A stretch of DNA of 25,346 bases from Silene noctiflora (Eukaryota > Streptophyta > Magnoliopsida > Caryophyllales > Caryophyllaceae), in assembly GCA_009801015.1 (NCBI GenBank), contig VHZZ01002818.1:37104-62449 (forward strand). Reading direction: 5' to 3'. The notes under the pieces were generated by a model. It was not told where the DNA came from. It did not search any database and was given only the letters and a program-made list of their open reading frames with translations. Made by a program: the position numbers and the translations under genes. Below, piece by piece: positions 17,501 through 25,346 of this stretch. Position 1 is the stretch's first letter, and each line of letters starts with the position of its first letter.

Positions 17501-20367
17501 GCAATTAGAGTGCAAGGAAAAATGATCCTGTAAGGCATTATACTGAAATTGATGAGTTAAATGAATGTCATTTTGTCAATTATAGCTGTCTTGGAAGGAT
17601 GTTACACTTCAGATTCCCAAGTCGATTATCGTGTTGCAAGCCCGCTTTTGAATGTTAACTTATGTTGGATCATCTTTGAGTCGTTATTTTTGCTCATTAC
17701 CTTAGCATAGATGGAACCCCTCTTGTAAGTATTATAATGATATGGAAAAATTAAAAAAATGTAAACATGAAGTGATGAGCAACATAGCCTGTGCCCTTTG
17801 TTATATCAGTATGACGCTTCTTGCAATTCTGTCAAAAGCTGCTATATATCTATAGCCGAAAAGACTGTCAAAAAGAAAAAATCTATAGCCGAAATAAAAT
17901 TCATAAGAATTTAAAGAAGCTATGTAGATTCAGGCGCTTTTCTATGATATAAAATTTTGCCAAGGAAGGAAATCAAATGGTGTAGCCTGTAGGGTAATTA
18001 TTCCCTTTGTTTCATTTGTATATTCGGCTACTGGATTAACTGGGACTTGTGTTCAGAGCACATTCATTTCTGGGGTAATCTCTGTTCCGTCTTTTACCTT
18101 CAGAAATTTGCCTACATGAGCATTTTAGTTTACACCTTTCAGCAGTTGGCTAGGAGCCTTACCTACATATGTTCAGGGTGTGCACTTTGTAATCCGCTTT
18201 TACTCAAACAACTAATGATTGCGTAAAATTACTGGAGTCGGGTTAATTAATCCGCTTTTTGGATTGCCTTTCGGTCTTGCAGCAACATTGCCTGGCAGAT
18301 TTCTGGTAGTGTGTTATTAAGAGGCGAAAAAACAATAAACAATGATTAACATTTGTCATGAATGGAATGATTTGCTGAGAAAACATATTTGTTGAAGCTA
18401 AACAAAATACACTTTTATTTAATATGTCAATGAAATTGATTTGTCATATGCTACTTGTCCGCCTGTTTCTGTATTTCCAACTCTAAAAGTAGATATCTTT
18501 CAGGTACTTGCTCTAACTGTAGTATCCATTGGCGTGGCGGTGGCTACAGTAACAGATCTGCAGTTCCATCTGTTTGGAGCTTGTATAGCTTTAGCTTGGA
18601 TTATTCCTAGTGCCGTAAATAAGATCATGTGGTCCAATATGCAGCAGCGCGATAACTGGACTGCCTTGGCGTAAGTATCTCATTTATCTATTTTGCCCGT
18701 GTGACACTTGTCGACATACACTTATTTTGACTCGACATGACACGACATTTCAACACTATTTTAGGTCCAAAAAAAAGAATGTTGACGCCAGGGGCGGACC
18801 CAGAATGTAAAATTTGGGGTAGCAAAAATAATGAATATGCATATTATGGGAATTGAACCTGAGATCCATAGGTAGAAACCAAAACTTTTGCCACTGAACC
18901 ACTTGATGTTTCTTGCTTTTATAATGGGCATATATATACTTAACTACTATTTAGTAATATTTAGGGTAGCAAAAATTCGTACGCTTAACCGATTTTTTAA
19001 CGTTTGGGGTAGCGGACGCCACCCCTTGCTACTAGGTGGGTCCGCCCCTGGTTGACGCACACTTGCATTGGATATATAAGTATATAACATAGTTCTGTGC
19101 ATGGCTTTATTAGTGAATATTGGATAGCCCTAATTGTTTTGGTTTTTCATGTATTTGTATATATATCCTTATGTGGGGAATTGAATATGCAGGTTAATGT
19201 GGAAGACAACGCCGATTACAGTATTCTTTTTGGTGGCAATGATGCCCTGGCTTGATCCCCCCGGTGTCCTGTCCTTTAATTGGGATTTCATGAACACGTC
19301 TGCAATATTTTTGTCCGCTATTCTTGGCTTCTTGCTTCAGTGGTCGGGTGCATTAGCACTTGGGTAAGTGTTCCATTGTTAGCCCTTCCATTTAACCCTT
19401 TATTTATAAAGCAAAATACTTAATTGATGTTTAAAATGACAACTTTAAAAGTTGACGTGGATAACTTTTGGCTTGTCTCATACGAATGAGGTGATCTCGT
19501 GCAAAAAAAAATGACTAGCTATCACCATTTGGCTTCTGTCACAGCGATTAGAAAGATTCTAGGATATCCATAATGTTAAATATGGGCCACAACACCGAAA
19601 CATGAACGAGGTACCCACAATTTTGAAGGATACTGCTTTCACATTTTGAGGCTTATCGATTGATATTAGGCCGCAACAACTTACTTCATGATGAAGTCTC
19701 TTAACTCAAATTTAATACCAGAGGATAGTGTCGGTTTCTAGAGAGAGTAAGGTCTAACTTTCTTCATAGTCCTAGCTAGATAATATGCCATCAGAATATC
19801 TCATATTCTTCGCATTTGTATAATTTTGGTTTTGAATTACGATGCAATAAAGCAAAATGGCTTGGAAACAGTCATTTGATTAAACCCTGACTCAATAATC
19901 ATTTTGGGTCATTCGAAACAGTCACTCTGTTTTGTTAACACAGGGTTATGGTGGTGTACATCCGACTCTTTTACCATGTCATATATGTGGGAGTCCTTGA
20001 GACAATGGATAATGTTTGTTCTTGTATACTTTTGGTCTAGACTGTAAGCTAACCAGCTACTCTGTAATCTTACATGTACAGGGCAACATCTGCAATTACC
20101 CACGTCGTTTTAGGCCAGTTCAAAACATGTGTCATTCTTATCGGAGGCTATGTTCTATTTGGCTCAAATCCAGGAGTAACCAGTATCTTTGGCGCGATCA
20201 CAGCCTTGCTGGGAATGTCAATCTACACTTACCTTAATATGAACACTTCAGATCAGAATTCTAATAAAACAAATTCGAGGCCAAGTTCGTTCTCTTTGCC
20301 AAAGTCCAAACTTAGCAAAGAAAATGGTGAAACTCACGATGAAAATGACGGGCCAGAATCTGTATGA
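14586..20367 (+). CDS. Nucleotide-sugar transporter (NST/TPT superfamily, KT group), seven exons
   Basis: Exons are 14586-14676, 16120-16271, 16390-16595, 16722-16815, 18504-18670, 19193-19363 and 20082-20367, giving 388 aa without a break. After a hydrophilic N-terminus (1-58) come about ten hydrophobic segments between residues 60 and 345, then a Ser/Lys/Glu-rich tail of about 45 residues. Landmarks are NSVGFYQMAKIAVTPSIVVA (149-168), VATVTDLQFHLFG (194-206) and HVVLGQFKTC (301-310), with the Lys308-Thr309 pair that names the KT group. These membrane antiporters exchange nucleotide sugars for nucleoside monophosphates, usually in the Golgi. From memory it is nearest the plant UDP-GlcNAc transporter UGNT1 type, but substrate cannot be read from the sequence. 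UDP-xylose and UDP-galactose transporters are related alternatives. Intron 3 uses a GC donor. Intron 5 carries a MITE. M7 is an alternative start. Confidence 0.9.
14660..14810 (+). repeat. Tandem duplication of the exon 1/intron 1 junction
   Basis: The exon 1 end GGTGAAAAAG|GTATTTTT is repeated downstream as GGTGAAAGAG|GTAATTTT with donors at 14737 and 14788. Each copy is preceded by GATGTTGGTTAATTTTAATT or a near copy. The copies are spaced 60 and 51 bp, both multiples of three, and the frame stays open through them until a stop at 14805. Confidence 0.7.
15002..15090. mobile_element. Short Stowaway remnant in transporter intron 1
   Basis: The right end reads AACAAATGAATTGGACGGAGGGAGTTA; its first 20 bases are inverse to CGGTTCTAGTCATTTGTTTA at about 15005-15025. 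It is about 85 bp with a degraded left terminus. Confidence 0.5.
16596..16721 (+). other. GC-AG intron (transporter intron 3)
   Basis: The donor reads AATAG|GCAAGT and the acceptor TTTCAG|TGTTGG. Only this splice restores the conserved NSVGFY motif (codon AG+T) with the frame intact. AG|GCAAGT is the known consensus for plant GC-AG introns. Confidence 0.85.
18789..19050. mobile_element. hAT MITE in transporter intron 5, exact 8-bp target duplication
   Basis: GTTGACGC is present exactly on both sides (18781-18788 and 19051-19058). The inverted ends are CAGGGGCGGACCCAG on the left and CAGGGGCGGACCCAC as complement of the right (14 of 15). Inner copies of TTTGGGGTAGC occur near both ends. It is 262 bp with no coding capacity. 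The exact duplication and ends suggest a fairly recent insertion. Confidence 0.9.
18849..18901 (-). promoter_or_regulatory. tRNA-like Pol III A and B boxes inside the intronic MITE
   Basis: On the minus strand TGGTTCAGTGG (18891-18901) fits the A-box consensus TRGYNNANNNG. GGTTCAATTCC (18849-18859) fits the B-box consensus GWTCRANNC. Their 53-base span is tRNA-like. No acceptor stem or cloverleaf forms around them, so it is not a tRNA gene. It could be a tRNA-derived piece captured by the MITE. Confidence 0.5.
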
Positions 20368-21277
20368 TACGAGGAATAATATTGGCCAAAAGGAAGCTTC
20401 ACGAGTCTCGACCGAGATGGTGGTAATTACTCACTAACCTTCTTTAATTTATACCACTTGCATATCTAACCCAGTTTATGCAAGAATTGTGTATTACCCA
20501 AAAGCTTGCCCAAATTTTTTGGCTTGATCAAATGCTTCAGAGTGTTACAGTGAGATTCGTCTGAGAGTTGATTGGAATACAAGATTTAATTCTACTAAGG
20601 ACCATTTTTCATGTGGTTTTTTCATTTTTATGTAATCCACAATGATAGTTTGGCCCTAGTATTGTTTCATACTTTCATTTGTTCGTTGAGGATTCTTTGT
20701 AAATGTCGGCATCTTGGAATGCTTTAAATTTTAAAGGCAACCTGGTTTTTCAGAAGATTACACTTGAATTTAATGAACAGAAATCGTCTTCCCTGGCTTG
20801 TGTTTCCTGCTTCAAGAATATGCTTTACTCCATGTCTCCATGTGACCCGGATTTCGTTAAAAGTGAGTATATTATATGGGTGTATATCCAAATGTGACTT
20901 GATTATTTTTCTTTTTTGGCAACAGTAAAGAGAAGTTTTATACAAACGGCATAAAATGAAATGTTCAGTTGTCTTATCCATGCTCAAGTGTCTAGCACGG
21001 GCACATGCACGACAATAATATGTAGTGTCACTGTTATGAGTAACATGGACTAATAATGTGTCCCGTAACCTATATTTCATGAAATGTCGTGTCATGTACT
21101 CATGTGCCCGTTTCCTGTCCGTGTCCGTCTCCGTCTCCTATCCATTTCGGTCGGTGCTACCTACATAAATAGTATACAAGTGTGGGATAAAATATCAGAG
21201 AAGAAGTCTGATTAACGTCTTCAAATGTTCTTCAAGTAATTTACTTAGTAAGGACCTTGGAAATAGGTGTATATCTA
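20368..21277 (+). other. Transporter 3' flank, no further gene
   Basis: The stop codon is followed by several hundred bases of AT-rich sequence expected to hold the 3' UTR (about 20368-20700). Short open frames at 20703-21095 on both strands have no recognisable motif. A GTGTCCGTCTCCGTCTCC low-complexity stretch is at about 21117-21138. Confidence 0.45.
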
Positions 21278-22786
21278 TCTATATATAATAATTAAAACAC
21301 AAACTAATAATAATTAAAACACAAACTAATAACTTATCTAATTGTCACATCAATATATTTAGCCTAATTAGCCATATTATTACCATTTATTATTTAAAAA
21401 GATAAAGAAAAAATTTATTATATTTGTAGCATTAAATACAAATTTGAACATAATAAACACTAAATTTTGAAAATTTTTGTAAGTAGATTATAAAACATCA
21501 AAATAAAAATAATTTTTTTTTTTTGGGTTTTATGTCAAAATCAATTATACGACTCCCTCTTTTGTTGCATATCTCCTTAATTTTACTAAATTGTATGCAT
21601 AAGGAAAACTTTAAAATTAGTATTTTAACATAATTTTTCATATAACGTCCTCAAATATTATAATAGCGTAAGAAAATTAATATACCGTATTATAAAGACA
21701 ATATAAAATACGCCATATAACTCTTCTAAAGTTGTCTAATACAACAATTTAAATAAAATGTATTACGATGAGAACAAAACAAATGAAAGTAATAAAAAAA
21801 AAAGCAAGCACGTGCTACCACAAGTGAGGAAAAAAAACTTAAAAAAAGAAATAGAGGTAGAGAATTAAACAAATTGTGCACGGTATAGAGATTTTTTTTG
21901 GAAAAAAAAACGCATTACTCCACCACCAACACGTCCACCATCTCCTAACCTACCACTAACCTATCAACCTCTTCCAACCCGCTCTACCCCTCCGAAAAAC
22001 ATGTCAAACACTAGCTCTTTCGCCCATTGACCAATTGTTCACCATCATTGTACCATTCTCACCGACACGTCTTTTACGGATGACTTCAACACAACCACCG
22101 TCAATCAAAGAAAACCTCAAAAACTTAAGTCTCAGAATAAAACGGAAACGAATACTAGAAAACGAGGAAGAAAAACACTAATATGACCAACATTTTCTAA
22201 TAAACAAATCAAATACATTTTTTATAATCAAAGGTTTTAGGGAACTGAGTTTATTGTTTTTTTAAAAATAAGAATGTGAAAATGAAAAGTGTACTAAAGA
22301 CATAAACACATACATTAGTAATATAAATATTAATCATAATATTATTAATTTTATGTAATGATAATCTTAAAAGATGACACTATAATTGCTTATACAATGC
22401 AACCACACACTTTCAAACTTTATTACGGAGTATATATGAAAATATTGGTCAATGATAAAAATAAGCTACGCGGGTATTAAATATTCATTTGACATGTTTA
22501 ATTTTATATCACAATTCTTAACGTTGAAGTAAGTAGTCTAGGTTATATTGGTACGATAATCTACTTGCCCTTCTAATATTATAATACTGTAAAAAAAAAA
22601 ATTAAAAAAATGTTTTTTTAAATCTCGCCAAAATATATGAACCCAACAATTCATGTGGATTATTTTTGCGTGTTAATGGAAGTAATAAAGGTGTCAATAT
22701 GTACCAAATAAACAAGGTTACGTTATGCGTGTGCTTACATAATTAATCCCAAACGCACCCGTGATTTTCACGGGTACAAAAACTAG
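21278..22786 (+). mobile_element. Non-autonomous Helitron with complete ends
   Basis: The 5' end TCTATATATAATAATTAAAA follows a host A (21277). The 3' end is CTAG (22783-22786) followed by T. Seven bases before CTAG is a hairpin with an 8-bp stem and 3-base loop (ACCCGTGA 22757-22764, TCACGGGT 22768-22775). TC start, 3' hairpin, CTRR end and A/T insertion are the Helitron hallmarks. A 5' TC at 21274 is an alternative start. AATAATTAAAACACAAACTA is tandemly repeated just inside the 5' end. A C-rich block at about 21910-22090 differs in composition and could be captured DNA. No Rep/helicase is encoded. Confidence 0.8.
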
Positions 22787-22787
22787 T

Positions 22788-24060
22788 TAATAATTCAGAC
22801 TCCTTGTGAGAGCTCACAAGCTTGTGACGAAATAGTGCTGTCACAATCGAGAATTTGTGTAATTATATAGGCTTTAACCATGGAGTTAGAATTGGTGGGG
22901 TACAACAAGGGCAACAATGGTGTCAAATGAACATGGACACATGGTAACTAACATCCCGAGCAGCAGTGGACATGAATGATGCTTTAAAAGGGCCTTCATC
23001 TGACCCAAGAAAATTGCATAAAACACTGCTGGATTGCCGCGATGCGAACCTCGAGAGATCATGCATGTACACCTATCATGCCACGACATTGGCCACTCAA
23101 TAGAATGAAAATCTCATGTAATAACCACCTTGATGGATACCAAGCCTTGAACAACAAAAGCCATATGCACATAGCCCAAATCGGTCTGTGAAAACAATCA
23201 GGGAGACCCAAGGAACGAATTCCACTGAAAAGCCAGTCATTTGGTTCACATTGAAGATTGTTCCATATAGATCAGCCGCGGTATGGACATCATCATTTTT
23301 AACAATTTAAACGAGACTGATTTGCCCATCAACCAGAACAGTAGTTTAGGAGGCAGTAAAGCTCATAAATACATAACCACCGTCCACCACCACCAACCTG
23401 ATGTAGTTTGATTCGATCCTATCAAGTCAGTTTGTCCAAACCATCATTACTACTAACCAAAGGTCGAACTCTGATTAATTTCAGCAAGGGGTAAAAATTC
23501 AGGATGCTGCTTTCAGATCTTCATTTAACCTTGGTTCAGCCCCCCTTGGTGTTATTGACGTGAACCAATGTGGTTTGGGGTCGCTCCTTTGTAGACTGTA
23601 GTAGTGTGCGTTACATCATAATAAAACTGCAGACTGATAAAAAATCTGCACATAGTTCTGTTTGTTTATCATAATGCAAAACGACCAATATATCAGGAGT
23701 GATTAGAATAGGTTCTAGTACGGAGTACACTACTTAAATTTATGATCTTAACCTTCATTCAAAAAAAATGTCCTAAGAGGCCTTTTTAATTCTCCAAATC
23801 ATGCACGTTATCATCTTCACCGGAAAAACAATCAGCCTCAAGGTCCAACAACCAGCACGTCTACCTAGTTCTCCTTCTAAGTTACCAGGAATACCGGCCA
23901 TCACATCTGTCACTTCACAGCTACAGTGATGTAGCCAGTACTGGTGTGATGTCTTGGATGCAATAATCGAGAACCATCAATAAAATTAGTGTGGCATTAT
24001 ATAGAGGTGGGGAAGGGGACAAGGGGTGCCACGCCATTGCTGAGGGGAGAGATCCAAGGA
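22788..24060. other. Unassigned DNA between the Helitron and the HIT-type gene
   Basis: The base composition is more even than in the flanking transposons, but no open frame above about 67 codons is present and no protein motif is recognisable on either strand. It might contain decayed gene or transposon sequence. I found no terminal repeats here. Confidence 0.4.
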
Positions 24061-24065
24061 CACCG

Positions 24066-24200
24066 GCTGCGGTTTATAATGAGATGGGGATTTGGGTGAT
24101 GGGGTGGGTGAATGGATGAAGTAGGAGGGTGGGGTTTCGGTTGATGGGGTGGGTGAATGGGTGATGTACAAGGGTTGTGTTAATGGGATAGGTGAGAGAG
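24066..24200. repeat. G-rich minisatellite-like tract
   Basis: TGATGGGGTGGGTGAATGG occurs at 24097-24115 and again at 24142-24160 (45-base period). Related GGGTGATG and GGATAGGTGAG variants lie around it. A small open frame on the minus strand is only the Pro/Ser/Thr reading of this tract. Confidence 0.7.
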
Positions 24201-24587
24201 GAGGTATTGTAGTTATTTCGCCACTTATCTTAATATTTGTGCCATTTGCTAATGCTACCTATCCAGAGAATAGGAGGGAGTACAATTTATTAAATCAATA
24301 ATTCTCATATTATCATTTCAAAAAAATCGTAGTAACAAATATTGGTGGAAGCTATCATTTTACAAACACCTAACTCAATTAGGGATGGTAACCAACTCCT
24401 CTAAGCAACTAAGCAAGAACATGATCAAGTGAGCAAAAATCATCAACCACATACCTAACAAAAGAGAACCAAACACGCTGAGCGAATTTTCTTATACTCT
24501 AAAAAAGAAGCAACAAACCGTCCTCTTGAATTTTCCGCGCAATTTGTATCTGACATTTGGTTACTATTCTTCACAAGAAATATGCAT

Positions 24588-24961
24588 CTACATTGTTTCC
24601 GCGGAATTTGCAGCCAATAACACCTGAAAAACACCATAAATGTGTCAGTCGAAGGACAAATATCCCCAAAATGAAGTATAAATGATAACTCCAATACTGT
24701 AAAGTATAGGCAGCTCCAAACATACTTTATCAGAAAACACGCGGAACACATTCAAACCCATTGCCTTTTCAAGCTCCTGACATGCCAATAGAAAACATTA
24801 GCTAAGGCAATTTAACAATGCAAAATGTTTTAAATCTGATCTTAAGGGAAGAAGGTGCACCGTTAAACACACCTCTTGAGGGTTTTGAGAACTATCTATG
24901 TTCCTGATTATATTACGAAGGTACTCATCTTTCAGGGCATCTTTGATTTCGGATGAAGCAG
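24588..24961 (-). CDS. Zinc-finger HIT domain protein 3-like, C-terminal exons only (partial)
   Basis: Three minus-strand exons can be joined: 24961-24873, 24776-24726 and 24623-24588, with AG acceptors, GTGTGT and GTATGT donors, and a TAG stop. The first starts with the last two bases of a split codon, so more exons lie upstream, beyond or near the right edge. The peptide runs ASSEIKDALKDEYLRNIIRN, IDSSQNPQE, ELEKAMGLNVFRVFSDK and VLLAANSAETM. The SEI-ALKDE-L-I--ID and LEKAM---VFR-F-DK pattern is that of the C-terminal part of ZNHIT3/HIT-type zinc-finger proteins, which in other eukaryotes act in box C/D snoRNP assembly and transcription. The zinc finger itself is N-terminal and not in the window, so the call rests on the tail alone. 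The last exon is the least certain part. Confidence 0.7.
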
Positions 24962-25346
24962 CTAAAGCAAAACAAAACAAGTCAGAATAAGGGATAAAAC
25001 AATGAATTTGTAAACAACGTGCGTGTTAAAGAGTTCATAACATTATGTTGGATATAAGAACTAGAAATGTGACCGCAACCTAAATTCTATTAGAACATCT
25101 AAAGCAATCCCCCTTTACAATAAAAATTCTCAATAATTTTCCCTCCAAAAGGAACCTGGCTAAATAAGGAAACAAGACTATATTTTTATTAAATTATTAT
25201 CTTTTAATTAAGTTATAATCTTTAATCATTATAATCTTTGTTTTTTAACTAAATTATAATCTTTTAATTAAAATAAAACAAAAATGGTATAAATCTAAAA
25301 TTCTTATATGAAAAATCGATAAATTGATGTCATTAGTTTCGATAAA
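24962..25346 (-). other. Intron or upstream part of the HIT-type gene
   Basis: The sequence upstream of the 24961 acceptor is AT-rich and I see no coding exon in it. Near 25190-25268 the sequence TTATAATCTTTTAATTAA and variants repeat four times. It most likely is part of an intron that continues past the window edge. Confidence 0.45.

Noticed and set aside
20703..21095. 64- and 123-codon open frames, one on each strand
   Set aside because: No domain, opposite-strand overlap and position in the transporter 3' flank argue against genes.
22886..23089. 67-codon minus-strand open frame
   Set aside because: No recognisable family, no adjoining exons and ordinary length for chance.
1..25346. CRISPR arrays, operons, phage or other prokaryotic systems
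   Set aside because: No regularly spaced repeat-spacer structure or tightly packed genes exist. The window is plant nuclear DNA, and the only regular repeats are the LTR palindromes and minisatellites.

Overview
The window is plant nuclear DNA: intron-rich genes with GT-AG and one GC-AG intron, AT-rich introns and spacers, and dense nested plant-type transposons (hAT, Mutator-like, Stowaway, Tourist, Helitron, solo LTR). It looks like a eudicot. The repeat style would suit Caryophyllales, but that is a guess. There are no bacterial features.

Three genes can be supported. (1) 9127-11409 (+) is a complete five-exon gene for 40S ribosomal protein eS24 (133 aa), with a telo-box and a TGGGCC site II motif in its promoter. 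(2) 14586-20367 (+) is a complete seven-exon gene for a 388-aa nucleotide-sugar transporter of the NST/TPT drug-metabolite superfamily (KT group, probably Golgi). (3) 24588-24961 (-) is the 3' end of a gene resembling zinc-finger HIT protein 3; its zinc finger would lie beyond the right edge. Genes 2 and 3 converge across about 4.2 kb of transposon and unassigned DNA. The three genes have no evident functional link: ribosome, Golgi transport, and snoRNP or transcription-related assembly.

Layout. 1-1368: low-complexity and AT-rich DNA. 1369-4352: a 2.49-kb solo LTR (-) inserted into a related LTR fragment (+), with a hAT-type MITE inside the solo LTR. 4389-6337: Tourist, Stowaway, a Helitron carrying a hAT MITE, and a palindromic MITE. 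6369-8013: a hAT-like element carrying a Stowaway and a Mutator-like element. 8043-8882: a Mutator-like foldback element with an exact 11-bp target duplication, ending 244 bp before the eS24 start codon. 8894-11650: eS24. 11650-14116: no recognisable gene. 14117-20400: tandem-repeat leader and transporter gene, with a hAT MITE in intron 5. 21278-22786: a non-autonomous Helitron. 22787-24587: unassigned DNA with a small minisatellite. 24588-25346: HIT-type gene fragment.

The best observations are the nested transposon stack with exact target duplications upstream of eS24, two Helitrons with complete hallmark ends, a GC-AG intron, a tandem duplication of an exon/donor junction that stays in frame, and tRNA-like Pol III boxes inside an intronic MITE. 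I found no unknown gene system. None of the three genes is new in kind.
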